Shown piece after piece: positions 34,761 through 42,940 of a stretch of DNA of 64,000 bases; positions within the stretch are counted from its first letter, which is position 1, and every line of letters starts with the position of its first letter. A program made the position numbers and the translations under genes. Source of the stretch: Chloroflexia bacterium SDU3-3 (GTDB taxonomy: Bacteria > Chloroflexota > Chloroflexia > Chloroflexales > Roseiflexaceae); NCBI GenBank assembly GCA_009268125.1, contig WBOU01000001.1, forward strand, positions 461,237 to 525,236. Direction: 5' to 3'. The notes below the pieces were generated by a model that saw only the letters and a list, made by a program, of their open reading frames with translations, did not search any database and had not been told where the DNA came from.

Positions 34761-34811
34761 GAGGAGAGCGCAGGCATATAGGCGCAGCAGCGGCGGGATA
34801 CCGCACAAAGA

Positions 34812-34858
34812 AGCCGCCGCCCTATGCCCAGATCAGATCTGGGCGTGGGGCGGCGGCT
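34812..34858 (-). terminator. Hairpin overlapping the stop codon of the two-TM protein gene
   Basis: Outer stem 34812-34822 with 34848-34858 (11 bp) and inner palindrome GCCCAGATC-A-GATCTGGGC (34826-34844). The stop codon (34833-34835) lies at the apex, so the last codons of the gene form half the stem. Confidence 0.7.
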
Positions 34859-35309
34859 CGCTGCCTGTTGTGGCCTGCCTATTCAGGAAGGCCAGAAGCA
34901 TTTTTATGGCATTCAGCAGATACCAGACAAGATAAACGCCAGTGAGCACGACCCAGAAGACTGGCTTCACGACAAAGCTCACCAGATCGAGGTCAGGCGT
35001 AGCGTATTCCGGTAGGCCGCTGAGGCCGTAGGCAATGTTGATCTTGGCCCCTTTTTGCGTATTCTGCCAGATCGTATAGGGGGTGGGGACTTTCACCTGC
35101 TCGCGCTTCGGGCCGCCAATCGTCACACACTCCAGATAGTACGAGTGCTGAGAACTATCTTTGCTCACCACCTGCGCCTGCACCAAGCGCGCCCCTGGGA
35201 TCTTCCCCATGACCTGGAGATTGGTACACAGATCGAGCGCGTTATACAAAAACGCACCGATCATCAGCAAAGTAAACAGCGTCGGATCGAACTCACTGCG
35301 GCGACGCAT
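34833..35309 (-). CDS. Two-TM protein of unknown function (DUF3592-like layout)
   Basis: A 158-residue protein: helix 1 (~10-28), an outside or periplasmic loop (LVQAQVVSKDSSQHSYYLECVTIGGPKREQVKVPTPYTIWQN), and helix 2 (~112-135), then a short polar tail. The beta-rich loop between two membrane helices is the layout of DUF3592-like proteins, but I see no decisive motif. The 3' end is built into a terminator hairpin. Function unknown. Confidence 0.65.
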   Translation of the reverse strand: MRRRSEFDPTLFTLLMIGAFLYNALDLCTNLQVMGKIPGARLVQAQVVSKDSSQHSYYLECVTIGGPKREQVKVPTPYTIWQNTQKGAKINIAYGLSGLPEYATPDLDLVSFVVKPVFWVVLTGVYLVWYLLNAIKMLLAFLNRQATTGSEPPPHAQI

Positions 35310-35548
35310 AGCGTCACTCCTTCATGTGGCCCACGGCAAGACTGCGCAAAGCCACCTACACCCACAGAACAACAGCAGAGCGACAAAAACAAAAACGAAT
35401 CTTCCAATAGGCGAGCAGAAGCGTGCTATAGTAGACCGATCAGCAGCTGCGCCGCATCGAAAGCAACGTTATATACGCCCGAACTACGCCGATGTTTCGC
35501 AGAAACCAAGAATCTACCACCGCACCACAAAAAGGATCAGATCTCGCC

Positions 35549-36526
35549 ATGCAGCCCACCATCAAGCCGCCGCGCCTAGAGATCGGCGCGACCATCGGCA
35601 TCATCGCGCCGTCGAACGCGCTGCTGCCCGCCCGCGAGGAGCACTACCGCCGCAGCGTGGATGCGCTGCAGCGCCTGGGGTTCCGCACCAAGGAGAGCGC
35701 GCAGCTGCGCGAGCGGCACTGGTGGAGCGCGGGCGCTCCCGCTCAGATCGCCGCCGCCATCCACGAGCAGTTCGCCGACCCCGAGGTGCATGCCATCGCC
35801 ACCACGGCGGGCGGGGCCACCGCCATGCTCGTGGCCGACCTGCTGGACTACGACCTGATCCGGCGCAACCCCAAGCCGTTCATCGGCATGAGCGACATCA
35901 CCACCTACCAGTGGGCCATGTGGGCGCGCAGCAGGCTGGTGGGCTTCCACGGCAACTGCCTGACCGCCGGGTGGAGTGAGTGGTTCGCCGCACACCCCGC
36001 GCCGTACCAGCGCGCCATCGAGGCCAGCTACCTGCGGCTGCTCACCGAGCCAGCGCCGCTCGGCCCGCTGCCCGAGCTGATGCCCTGGGAGACGTGGCGC
36101 GAAGGCCGCACCCATGGCGTGCTGCTGGGCGGCCTGCTGCGGCGCTTCGCCGACCTAGCGGGGACGCGCTACTTCCCGCCGCTGGAGGTTTTCGACGGGG
36201 CCATCCTGTTCTGGGAGGAGGTCGACCGCTCGCTGCCGGACATCACGCTGAACCTAGCCAAGCTGCGCAGCCTGGGCGTGCTCGACCGCATCGGCGGCAT
36301 GGTGGTGGGCAAGGTCGCGCTGCCGCCCGAGAGCGTCGCGCCGCACCACCCGAGCCTGCGCGAGGTGGTGGTGGAGCTGACGGGTGGCGCGGGGGGCTGC
36401 CCCATCCTGGCGGGCGTCGATTTTGGCCATGGCGTCTCGATGCTGCCCATGCCGATCGGTGTGGCGGCGCGGCTGGACAGCGGGACGCGCCTGCTGGAGG
36501 TGACCGAGCGGGCGACCGAGGGATAG
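35549..36526 (+). CDS. S66-family LD-carboxypeptidase-like peptidase
   Basis: A 325-residue serine peptidase of MEROPS family S66 (murein LD-carboxypeptidase, microcin C-immunity MccF-like). IGIIAPSNALLPAREEHYRR opens the N-terminal domain, KPFIGMSDITTYQWAMW contains the nucleophile Ser, ILFWEEVDRSLPDI the catalytic Glu and GVDFGHGVSMLPMPIG the His. It could trim peptidoglycan tetrapeptides or detoxify peptide-nucleotide antibiotics. ATG 35549 is fixed by AAGGAT and by the identical start of the duplicate remnant at 32681. Confidence 0.9.
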   Translation: MQPTIKPPRLEIGATIGIIAPSNALLPAREEHYRRSVDALQRLGFRTKESAQLRERHWWSAGAPAQIAAAIHEQFADPEVHAIATTAGGATAMLVADLLDYDLIRRNPKPFIGMSDITTYQWAMWARSRLVGFHGNCLTAGWSEWFAAHPAPYQRAIEASYLRLLTEPAPLGPLPELMPWETWREGRTHGVLLGGLLRRFADLAGTRYFPPLEVFDGAILFWEEVDRSLPDITLNLAKLRSLGVLDRIGGMVVGKVALPPESVAPHHPSLREVVVELTGGAGGCPILAGVDFGHGVSMLPMPIGVAARLDSGTRLLEVTERATEG

Positions 36527-36574
36527 GGAGTAGGGCAATCACAGCACAGTATAAATGTATAGATATAGAAGGCC

Positions 36575-36640
36575 CCTTACCACCAAGACTCCAGGACACC
36601 AAGGAAAAAAGGGTGTACTATCACAAGGCGCAAAACACGA
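36575..36640 (+). repeat. Dispersed repeat, copy E
   Basis: TTACCACCAAGACTCCAGG then ACACCAAGG, followed by the second subtype GCAAAACACGAAGGGG. Same family as the other intergenic copies. Confidence 0.75.
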
Positions 36641-36695
36641 AGGGGAAACCGATTGCCCCAAGATGCCAGAACGCGAAAAGAGAGCAGACAAAACC

Positions 36696-37100
36696 CATAG
36701 AGCCTGTTCTGCACATTTGGCATCTTTACAACGCCATGGCCACATGCTAGAATCATCGGCGCGGCGGCTATTGGCAGGCTTCCTTCTCAAAAATCGTAGG
36801 ATTAGCGTGCCCGCTCTCCGCTGCACCACTAGCGCTCCTGCCCCTGGCAGGGGCGTTTGCCTTGCCCGCTGTCACCGCAACACATCGGCAGGGGCGCACG
36901 CTGTGGTGCTAGCTCTGATCGCATCTCCGAGAACGCATAGAGCCTAATATGCACATTTGGCATCTTTACAACGCCATGGCCACATGCTAGAATCATCGGC
37001 GCAGCGGCTATTGGCAGGCTTCCTTCTTCTCTTCCTGACTTAGCTTGCCGGCTCTCCGCTGTACCGCTGGCGCTCCTGCACCCCGCAGGGGCGTTCGTGT
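36696..37100 (+). repeat. Direct repeat of a promoter and leader (36696-36862 and 36936-37100)
   Basis: Two copies offset by exactly 240 bases, ~95% identical over the first 90 bases and weaker beyond. Each holds TTTACA-17-TAGAAT (36725-36753 and 36965-36993) and, ~80-95 bases later, a short hairpin of the form CGCTCCTGC...GCAGGGGCG (36833-36855, 37071-37093). The second copy directly precedes the TerD-like gene. Confidence 0.88.
36965..36993 (+). promoter_or_regulatory. Sigma-70-type promoter of the TerD-like gene (proximal copy)
   Basis: -35 TTTACA (36965-36970), 17-base spacer, -10 TAGAAT (36988-36993). The predicted leader is about 115 bases and ends with a 9-bp hairpin (37071-37093) just upstream of the ribosome site. 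An identical distal copy lies at 36725-36753. Confidence 0.75.
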
Positions 37101-37115
37101 TCTACGAGGTGCCAT

Positions 37116-39200
37116 GTGCAACAGGCGATCTACCTGCGCCACCGACGGCGCATCCTGCTGCCCGAGCCGCAGGGCAGCGCGGCCCCGGCGCACGCCGCCA
37201 CCCTGCTGAAGAACATCGAGGCGCTGGGCTTCACCGACAGCGCGGCGCTGCTTGAGCGCATGCGGCAGGCCTCGACCGCGCAGCTTGGCCAGCTCTATAC
37301 GGATGTGCTGCCCGCGCTGCGCGAGCTGGTGGGCGCACACGTGGCCTTCAAGCCGATGTACCCCGGCTTCCCCGAGCAGGTGATGAGCGCGTCGGACGCC
37401 CAGCTCTACATCAACGCGCTGATCCACTACCTGACGCACCAGACGCCGCCGCCCAAGCCCATGCTGCGCAGGCCGCTGATCGAGCGCAGCCACCTGAACA
37501 TGATCGACCTGGGCAACGAGGATGACTTCCGCATGATCTGCACGCGGCTGCTGGGCGCGAAGAGCGCGATCTCGGCGGCGGACAAGCAGGATGTGCGCTG
37601 GTTCTTCCAGCGCTACGGCGACGGCGCGCTGGCGCTGGTGCCCGAGCAGGTGCCGCTGCGCGAGAACGCGGCGCTGCTGGGGGCGTGCATCCTGCGCCAC
37701 ACCACGCAGGCCGAGCGCGAGCTGCCCCGCCACATCAAGAGCGCCACCGATGTGCTGCGCCTGGCGGTGGCCCTGGCCGACGGCGACCTGAGCCTGGCCC
37801 AGCCCACGCGCTTCCCCAGCTACCGCAGGGCCGAGCGCCGCACGCTGCTGGCGCTGCTGGAGCGCGCGCCCCGGCGCATGGAGGACATGCTGCGCTACCC
37901 CGAGCCGTGGAAGCGGCTGGGCGAGCGGCTGCACCCCGGCGAGCTACAGAAGCAGTTCCCGCAGAGCTACGAGGCCTTCGCCGTCATCCGCAATGATCTG
38001 CCCGCGCCCACTTTTCGCGGGCAGGTGGAAAGAGCGATCGCCGACGGCGAGCTGGGCCAGGCGCTCGGCCTGCTGGCCACGCGCCCCGGCGAGCTGGCGC
38101 GGCGGCTCGACCACCTGCTGCGGATCGCGCCCGAGCCGGTGGCCGCGCTCGACCGCTTCGCCACCGTGGCGGCTCAGGTGTCCACGCCGGTGCTGCTGCA
38201 GCTGCTGGCCCACCTGATGCACCGCAGCGAGATGCGCCCGCTGCGCACCTTCTTCCCCAAGGGCGACGCGGCGAAGGCCTGGGCGCGCAGCAACACGCTG
38301 CCGCCGCTAGACGAGGGGCTGCGGGCCAGGGCCGAGCAGATCTGCCGCGCGGCGCTGATCGAGCGCTTCCGCGCGCTGCCGCCGCTGGGCCGCGTGTTCG
38401 TGGATGAGCGGCTGCGCGACTACACCGTGCCGTTCACGCAGCGCTCGGCCAGCAAGGCGCTGCGCACCATCCCGCGCGGGTCGCGGCTGCCGCTGCCGGA
38501 TGGCGAGACCGTGCGCTTCTTTCTGTGGTGGAAGGAGGGGATGGTGAACGGCCAGCCGACCGGCCGGGTGGACATCGACCTCTCGGCGGTGCTCTACGAC
38601 CACGGCTGGGGCTACCTGGAGCACATCTCGTATACCAACCTGCGCTCGCAGAAGTACCGCGCCGCGCACAGCGGCGACATCGTGACCGCGCCGAACGGCG
38701 CGTGCGAGTTCATCGATATCGACATCGCATCGGCGCTGCGCTACGGCGGGCGCTACGTGGTGATGTCGGTCAACGCCTTCACCGATCAGCCGTTCTGCAA
38801 CCTGCCCGAGTGCTTCGGCGGCTGGATGATGCGCAGCGACCCCGGCTCGGGCGAGCCGTTCGAGCCGACCACCGTGCAGGACAAGCTGGACCTGAGCGCG
38901 GATACCCGGATCTGCATCCCCGTGATCATCGACCTGCACGAGCGCCGCGTGGTGTGGGCCGACCTGGCGCTGCGCCGCGACCCAAGCTGGAACAACAACA
39001 TCGAGGGCAACGCCAAGGGCACCCTGATCATGGGCCAGGCCATGACCACGCTGGCCAAGCCCGATCTGCACACGCTGTTCTCGCTGCACGCCGAGGCGCG
39101 CGGCACGCCCGCCCTGCGCGAGCAGGCCGATGTGGTGTTCGCCCCCGACGGCACGGTGACGCCGTTCGACATCGGCCTGATCCTGGCCGAGTACCTATAG
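37116..39200 (+). CDS. Large protein with C-terminal TerD-like domain
   Basis: A 694-residue cytosolic protein. The first ~450 residues are helical and contain no motif I can name. The C-terminal ~220 residues resemble TerD-type domains of the MXAN_6230/SCO0854 group: GRVDIDLSAVLYDHGWGYLEHISYTNLRS, GDIVTAPNGACEFIDIDI, GGRYVVMSVNAFTDQPFCNLPECFGGWM. TerD domains bind calcium and are tied to tellurite and phage resistance. The start is GTG 37116; the ATG two bases earlier is out of frame. GAGGTG is the ribosome site. Preceded by a duplicated promoter. Exact role unknown. Confidence 0.7.
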   Translation: MQQAIYLRHRRRILLPEPQGSAAPAHAATLLKNIEALGFTDSAALLERMRQASTAQLGQLYTDVLPALRELVGAHVAFKPMYPGFPEQVMSASDAQLYINALIHYLTHQTPPPKPMLRRPLIERSHLNMIDLGNEDDFRMICTRLLGAKSAISAADKQDVRWFFQRYGDGALALVPEQVPLRENAALLGACILRHTTQAERELPRHIKSATDVLRLAVALADGDLSLAQPTRFPSYRRAERRTLLALLERAPRRMEDMLRYPEPWKRLGERLHPGELQKQFPQSYEAFAVIRNDLPAPTFRGQVERAIADGELGQALGLLATRPGELARRLDHLLRIAPEPVAALDRFATVAAQVSTPVLLQLLAHLMHRSEMRPLRTFFPKGDAAKAWARSNTLPPLDEGLRARAEQICRAALIERFRALPPLGRVFVDERLRDYTVPFTQRSASKALRTIPRGSRLPLPDGETVRFFLWWKEGMVNGQPTGRVDIDLSAVLYDHGWGYLEHISYTNLRSQKYRAAHSGDIVTAPNGACEFIDIDIASALRYGGRYVVMSVNAFTDQPFCNLPECFGGWMMRSDPGSGEPFEPTTVQDKLDLSADTRICIPVIIDLHERRVVWADLALRRDPSWNNNIEGNAKGTLIMGQAMTTLAKPDLHTLFSLHAEARGTPALREQADVVFAPDGTVTPFDIGLILAEYL

Positions 39201-39253
39201 GCCAAGAAGATCGCGCAGCCCGCCCTTCAGGCTGCGGGCTGCGCGGCGGGCCG

Positions 39254-39652
39254 CTACTCGCCGAAGCGGCTGTTGGGCACGCCCAGCGAGAAATGGGCGT
39301 GGACCATGCGCCAGCCGCCCGCGCCGCGCTCGAACACCGCCGTGAGCCGGAACGATACCAGCCGCCCATCGGGCAGACGCCAGCTGGCGCGGTCGGTCAG
39401 CCAGCCCATGTCGCCGCTGCGAAATGCGCTGGGCTGGCTGGACTCGATCGGCATGCTGCCGCGTCGGCTCCAGGCCTCGCCCCAGGTACGGGCGATCTGC
39501 TCGCCGCCCTCCCACCACTCCTCGCCGTCGGTGCCGATCAGCAGCGCGTCGGGGGATGCCGAGACAAACTCGGGCAGAAAGGCTGCCTCGCCCTGGGCCG
39601 AGGCCGCATAGTAGCGCTGGATGAGCGCGCATAGCTCGGGTGCTGGTTCCAT
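39254..39652 (-). CDS. SnoaL/NTF2-like small protein
   Basis: A 132-residue cone-shaped NTF2-fold protein: LCALIQRYYAASAQGEAAFL is the first helix, LLIGTDGEEWWEGGEQIARTWGEAW the second region, and DGRLVSFRLTAVFERGAGGWRMVHAHFS the conserved final strands. The last motif (W-R-M-V-H-x-H-F-S) is typical of DUF4440/SnoaL-like ketosteroid-isomerase relatives. AGGAG sets the start at 39652. Substrate unknown. Confidence 0.82.
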   Translation of the reverse strand: MEPAPELCALIQRYYAASAQGEAAFLPEFVSASPDALLIGTDGEEWWEGGEQIARTWGEAWSRRGSMPIESSQPSAFRSGDMGWLTDRASWRLPDGRLVSFRLTAVFERGAGGWRMVHAHFSLGVPNSRFGE

Positions 39653-39954
39653 ATTTCTCCTCGGTTTCGCCATTAATGACAGCACAGCATGTAGCGCAGA
39701 TCGGGCCAGCGCGCAAGCGCAGCCCTTCTCCAAATGGGCGTGCTACCCTCCGCATAGCTTCCCTAACGGCAATCAACCAGCCATCATGGGCTATTCGTAG
39801 CGCAGCTGCGGCCAGCCGCCCGCTCCGAACATATGGGTAGGCCACCCATCGCCGTACGAGCAGATATAAAAAGAGCAGCTGGCAATAAATTATGCTATAG
39901 TTGAGAGAGCTAAATTATTCTTACTCTTCTGTGTCACTCGAAGAAAGCCCGATA
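39653..39954. other. Intergenic region before the GAF-PAS-STAS gene
   Basis: 302 bases without a gene between divergent genes. AT-rich from 39868 on, with TATAAAAAG and CTATAG motifs that could be promoter parts, but no confident pair. Confidence 0.4.
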
Positions 39955-41244
39955 ATGATCCAGCCTCCATCTCACCCAGATGAGCAGAACCGCCTCGCGA
40001 CGCTCCACAGCTACAATATCCTCGACACGCTCCCCGAGTCCACCTTCGACGACCTCACGCGGCTGGCCGCCTATATCTGCGGCACGCCGATCGCCATGAT
40101 CTCGCTGATCGACGACAACCGCCAGTGGTTCAAATCGACCCAGGGCCTCGACCTCGCAGAGACCTCGCGCGACGAGGCGTTCTGCTCGTACACTATCCTG
40201 GGCGACACCCCCATGGTGGTGCCCGACGCCCAGCAGGACGCGCGCTTCGTCGACAACCCGCTGGTGACCGGCGACATCGGCGTGCGCTTCTACGCCGGAG
40301 CGCCGCTGGTAGCGCCCGACGGCCAGCAGCTCGGCGCATTGTGCGTGCTGGACAAGGACGCGCGGCAGCTCAGCCCCGAGCAGCTCGACGCGCTCACCGT
40401 GCTCAGCCACCAGGTGATGATGCAGATCGAGCTTCGCCAGAAGGCCGAGGAGCTTGAGCGCAACATCGCCGTGCTCCACTCCACGCTCGACGCCATGAGC
40501 GACGGCGTGATGGTGGTGGATAACGGCAAGCGCATCACCCACCTCAACAACGCGTTCATTAAGCTGTGGAAGATCCCTACCGAGATCGCCAACGCGGGCG
40601 ATCGCTCCGGCCTGCTGCGCTGGGTGGTGGATCAGTTCGACGATGCCCAGGAGTTCGTGCGCGCCGCCAACGCCGTCTACGACGACCCCGAGGCCTCCAC
40701 CGAGGAGATGCTCTACCCCAAAGATGGCCGCGTCATCCTGCGCTACAGCCACCCCCAGCGCTACGGCGACGAGATCCTGGGGCGCGTGGTGGGCTTCCGC
40801 GATATCACCGTGCGGGTGCGGGCCGAGGCCGCGCAGCTGCGCATGCGCGAGGAGATCATCGCGGCGCAGAACGCGGCGCTGGCCGAGCTGTCGACCCCGC
40901 TCATCCCGCTGAGCGACCAGGCCGTGATGATGCCGCTGATCGGCACGCTGGACTCGCGCCGCGCGCAGCAGGTGGTGGACACGCTGCTGGACGGCGTGGC
41001 GACCCACCACGCCGAGATCGCCATCCTCGACATCACCGGCGTGCAGGTGGTAGACACCCAGGTGGCCCAGGCGCTGGCCCGCGCGGCCCAGGCCGTGCAG
41101 CTGCTGGGCGCGCGCGTGGTCGTCACCGGCATCCGCCCCGAGGTGGCCCAGACACTGGTGAGCCTGCAGGTGGATTTCGGCACCACCATCACGCGCGGCA
41201 CCCTGCAGGAGGGCATCCGCTACGTGCTGACCCGCACGGAGTAG
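39955..41244 (+). CDS. GAF-PAS-STAS sensor protein (RsbR-like)
   Basis: A 429-residue soluble sensor. The GAF domain (~20-165) has FDDLTRLAAYICGTPIAMISLIDDNRQWFKS, ETSRDEAFCSYTI and FYAGAPLVAPDGQQLGALCV, the pattern of GAF domains in two-component and cyclase proteins. A PAS-like domain (~180-300) has LDAMSDGVMVVDNGKRITHLNNAF. The STAS domain (~315-429) starts LSTPLIPLSDQAVMMPLIG. The stressosome phosphosites read LDSRRA (Ser for Thr) and VVDTQVA (Thr kept). Probably an output-switching subunit responding to a ligand or light/redox cue; no kinase (RsbT) adjoins. ATG 39955 is used over a TTG at 39901. Confidence 0.88.
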   Translation: MIQPPSHPDEQNRLATLHSYNILDTLPESTFDDLTRLAAYICGTPIAMISLIDDNRQWFKSTQGLDLAETSRDEAFCSYTILGDTPMVVPDAQQDARFVDNPLVTGDIGVRFYAGAPLVAPDGQQLGALCVLDKDARQLSPEQLDALTVLSHQVMMQIELRQKAEELERNIAVLHSTLDAMSDGVMVVDNGKRITHLNNAFIKLWKIPTEIANAGDRSGLLRWVVDQFDDAQEFVRAANAVYDDPEASTEEMLYPKDGRVILRYSHPQRYGDEILGRVVGFRDITVRVRAEAAQLRMREEIIAAQNAALAELSTPLIPLSDQAVMMPLIGTLDSRRAQQVVDTLLDGVATHHAEIAILDITGVQVVDTQVAQALARAAQAVQLLGARVVVTGIRPEVAQTLVSLQVDFGTTITRGTLQEGIRYVLTRTE

Positions 41245-41256
41245 CCCGCCCGCGCC

Positions 41257-41297
41257 AGCGCGCCAGCCGGGGCACCACCCTGGCTGGCGCGCTTTTG
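41257..41297 (+). terminator. Intrinsic terminator of the GAF-PAS-STAS gene
   Basis: 15-bp stem with one mismatch (41257-41271 with 41279-41293), 7-base loop, followed by TTTT. Begins 13 bases after the stop codon. Confidence 0.88.
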
Positions 41298-41315
41298 ATT
41301 CTGGGGGATCCTTTT

Positions 41316-41385
41316 ACCGCCAAGACTCCAAGACGCCAAGGGAGCAAAGAACCGATTCACCACGGAGACGCGAAGGGGCAAAAGA
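41316..41385 (+). repeat. Dispersed repeat, copy F
   Basis: TTACCGCCAAGACTCCAAG then ACGCCAAGGGAGC, followed by CACCACGGAGACGCGAAGGGG. Same two subtypes as the other copies. Confidence 0.8.
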
Positions 41386-41562
41386 GAAAGGTGGGACGGG
41401 GGATCAAGAATAGCTTGCGATCTGCGGTGCATTGAGAGCAAAAACGCTAGGCAGAAACAAAGGCTGCATCGCTCTATCTTATGCTATTATAGGGTAGCAT
41501 TATTTCGCCCAACGAAAGCCCCATACAGCAGCATCCTTCAAGCACAGCAAGGGAAACCGACC

Positions 41563-41769
41563 ATGCGCACCGTCCAAATCATCGCGATCATCCTGCTTGG
41601 ACTGTATCTCATCCCCACCACCCTGTCGCTGATCGCAGGCGGCATGGCGCTGGCCCAGAACGGCCCCAACGACTCCTACACGCTCGGCACGTTCATGGGC
41701 AGCCTGGTGGTGGAGCTGGTGCTGCTGGTGATCATCTCGCGCATCTTCAAGGCCCTGCGCCGCAGGTAG
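41563..41769 (+). CDS. Small two-TM protein
   Basis: A 68-residue protein with two hydrophobic helices (5-27 and 45-62) and a basic tail (KALRRR). No recognised family. It is 13 bases upstream of the next small gene and possibly co-transcribed. Confidence 0.5.
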   Translation: MRTVQIIAIILLGLYLIPTTLSLIAGGMALAQNGPNDSYTLGTFMGSLVVELVLLVIISRIFKALRRR

Positions 41770-41782
41770 GAAGAGAAAGACT

Positions 41783-42094
41783 ATGGCGCTTCCGCAAAAA
41801 GGCGCGCGCGGCATCGTGGTGGATGGGGTGGCGTACCGCTGGCGGGTGCGGGGCAGGCCCACCTACGATCAGGCGCTGGGCTGGAGCACGCTGAGCTTCG
41901 CCGCCGAGCTGGCCGCGCGCCCAGGGGCGACCCTGGTGGTGCGGACGCCATACGCCCACCCCAGCAACTGGGTTGGCATGCCTGCGACGCCGATCGCGCC
42001 CACACTGGTGGCCGCCGCGATCCGCAGCGCGCTGGCGCAGGGCTGGCAGCCCGAAGCCCCAGGGGCGGCGCGCGTGATTGATTATGTCGAATAA
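41783..42094 (+). CDS. Conserved small protein of unknown function
   Basis: A 103-residue protein: GIVVDGVAYRWRVRGRPTYDQA, LAARPGATLVVRTPYAHPSNWVG, and IAPTLVAAAIRSALAQGWQP. The arrangement (an N-terminal beta pair, then a strand, then a helix with W-x-P) matches a conserved hypothetical family seen in cyanobacteria and planctomycetes with no known role. AGGAAGAG precedes the ATG. Confidence 0.65.
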   Translation: MALPQKGARGIVVDGVAYRWRVRGRPTYDQALGWSTLSFAAELAARPGATLVVRTPYAHPSNWVGMPATPIAPTLVAAAIRSALAQGWQPEAPGAARVIDYVE

Positions 42095-42144
42095 TCCAAG
42101 GCGCTCGCCTGCGGGCACCGCCCCACAAAAGAAAGCACCAGCCT

Positions 42145-42645
42145 ATGCTCTACATCTTCGCTGGCCTGCCAGGGGCCGGAAAATCAACGCTCGCCCGGCA
42201 GCTGGCCCAGCGGCTGAACGCCGCATACCTGCGCGTAGACACCATCGAGCAGGCGCTCCGCGACGCCGGGGTGGTGATCCATGGCCCCGAGGGCTACATG
42301 ATCGCCTACCGGGTGGCAGGCGACAACCTCAGAATTGGGCTGCCTGTCGTGGCCGACACGGTCAACCCCCTGCAGATCACCCGCGACGCATGGCGCGCGG
42401 TCGCCGCCCAGGCCGATGCGCCATATGTCGAGATCGAGATCATCTGCTCTGATCTGGATGAGCACCGCAGGCGTGTCGAAACGCGCGCCGCAGATATCGA
42501 AGGCTTCCCGCTGCCCACCTGGGACGATGTCACCCAGCGCCAGTTTGAAGAATGGGATACCACGCACATCCAGATCGATACTGCCGGGCAGACGCCAGCC
42601 CAGAGCATCGCGGCGCTAGAGCACGCGCTCACGCTCCGATCATGA
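42145..42645 (+). CDS. P-loop kinase (zeta-toxin/chloramphenicol phosphotransferase-like)
   Basis: A 166-residue nucleotide-binding protein. The Walker A loop is FAGLPGAGKSTLARQLAQRL, VDTIEQAL is the substrate/Walker B-side motif, and DLDEHRRRVETRAADIEGF is the LID-like segment. PTWDDVTQRQFEEWD near the end is typical of small kinases annotated as gluconokinase-like or zeta-like ATPases. Substrate unknown; no antitoxin adjoins it, so a toxin role is unlikely. Confidence 0.82.
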   Translation: MLYIFAGLPGAGKSTLARQLAQRLNAAYLRVDTIEQALRDAGVVIHGPEGYMIAYRVAGDNLRIGLPVVADTVNPLQITRDAWRAVAAQADAPYVEIEIICSDLDEHRRRVETRAADIEGFPLPTWDDVTQRQFEEWDTTHIQIDTAGQTPAQSIAALEHALTLRS

Positions 42646-42940
42646 GGCATCCGCCATAGATCTTGCACGCCTCAGCCCAGATCGACACATCTACCGCAAT
42701 GCCCAAGACTCCACTGCGATCCCAGGCCAGGGGGAGCAGACCGCACCCCGCGCCGCCGCCAAAGGCACCCGCCCACATATGGTATAGTAGGGGGCATACG
42801 TAGAGGAGCTAGGAAGCACCAGATCGAGCCAGCACAACCGTGTGCGTGGCTCTTTGTTGCGCTTCTCCCTGTAAGATGTCACAGGCGATGCTGGACCATG
42901 TCTGTACCAGCATCGCTCCACCAGCTAGAAGACCGGACCT

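Larger units (their letters stand above)
36527..37115. other. Intergenic region with repeat copy E and duplicated leader
   Basis: 589 bases without a gene. Contents: a CACCAAGAC-type repeat (36575-36640), then two direct copies of a ~165-base promoter/leader segment, then the start of the TerD-like gene. Confidence 0.7.
41245..41562. other. Intergenic region: terminator, repeat copy F, AT-rich promoter zone
   Basis: 318 bases. Holds the STAS-gene terminator, a dispersed-repeat copy (41316-41385) and an AT-rich stretch (TATGCTATTATAGG at 41480) likely to be the promoter of the next small gene. Confidence 0.55.

Noticed and set aside
42145..42645. Zeta-type toxin of a toxin-antitoxin pair
   Set aside because: No antitoxin gene adjoins, and the kinase has the general small-kinase pattern.
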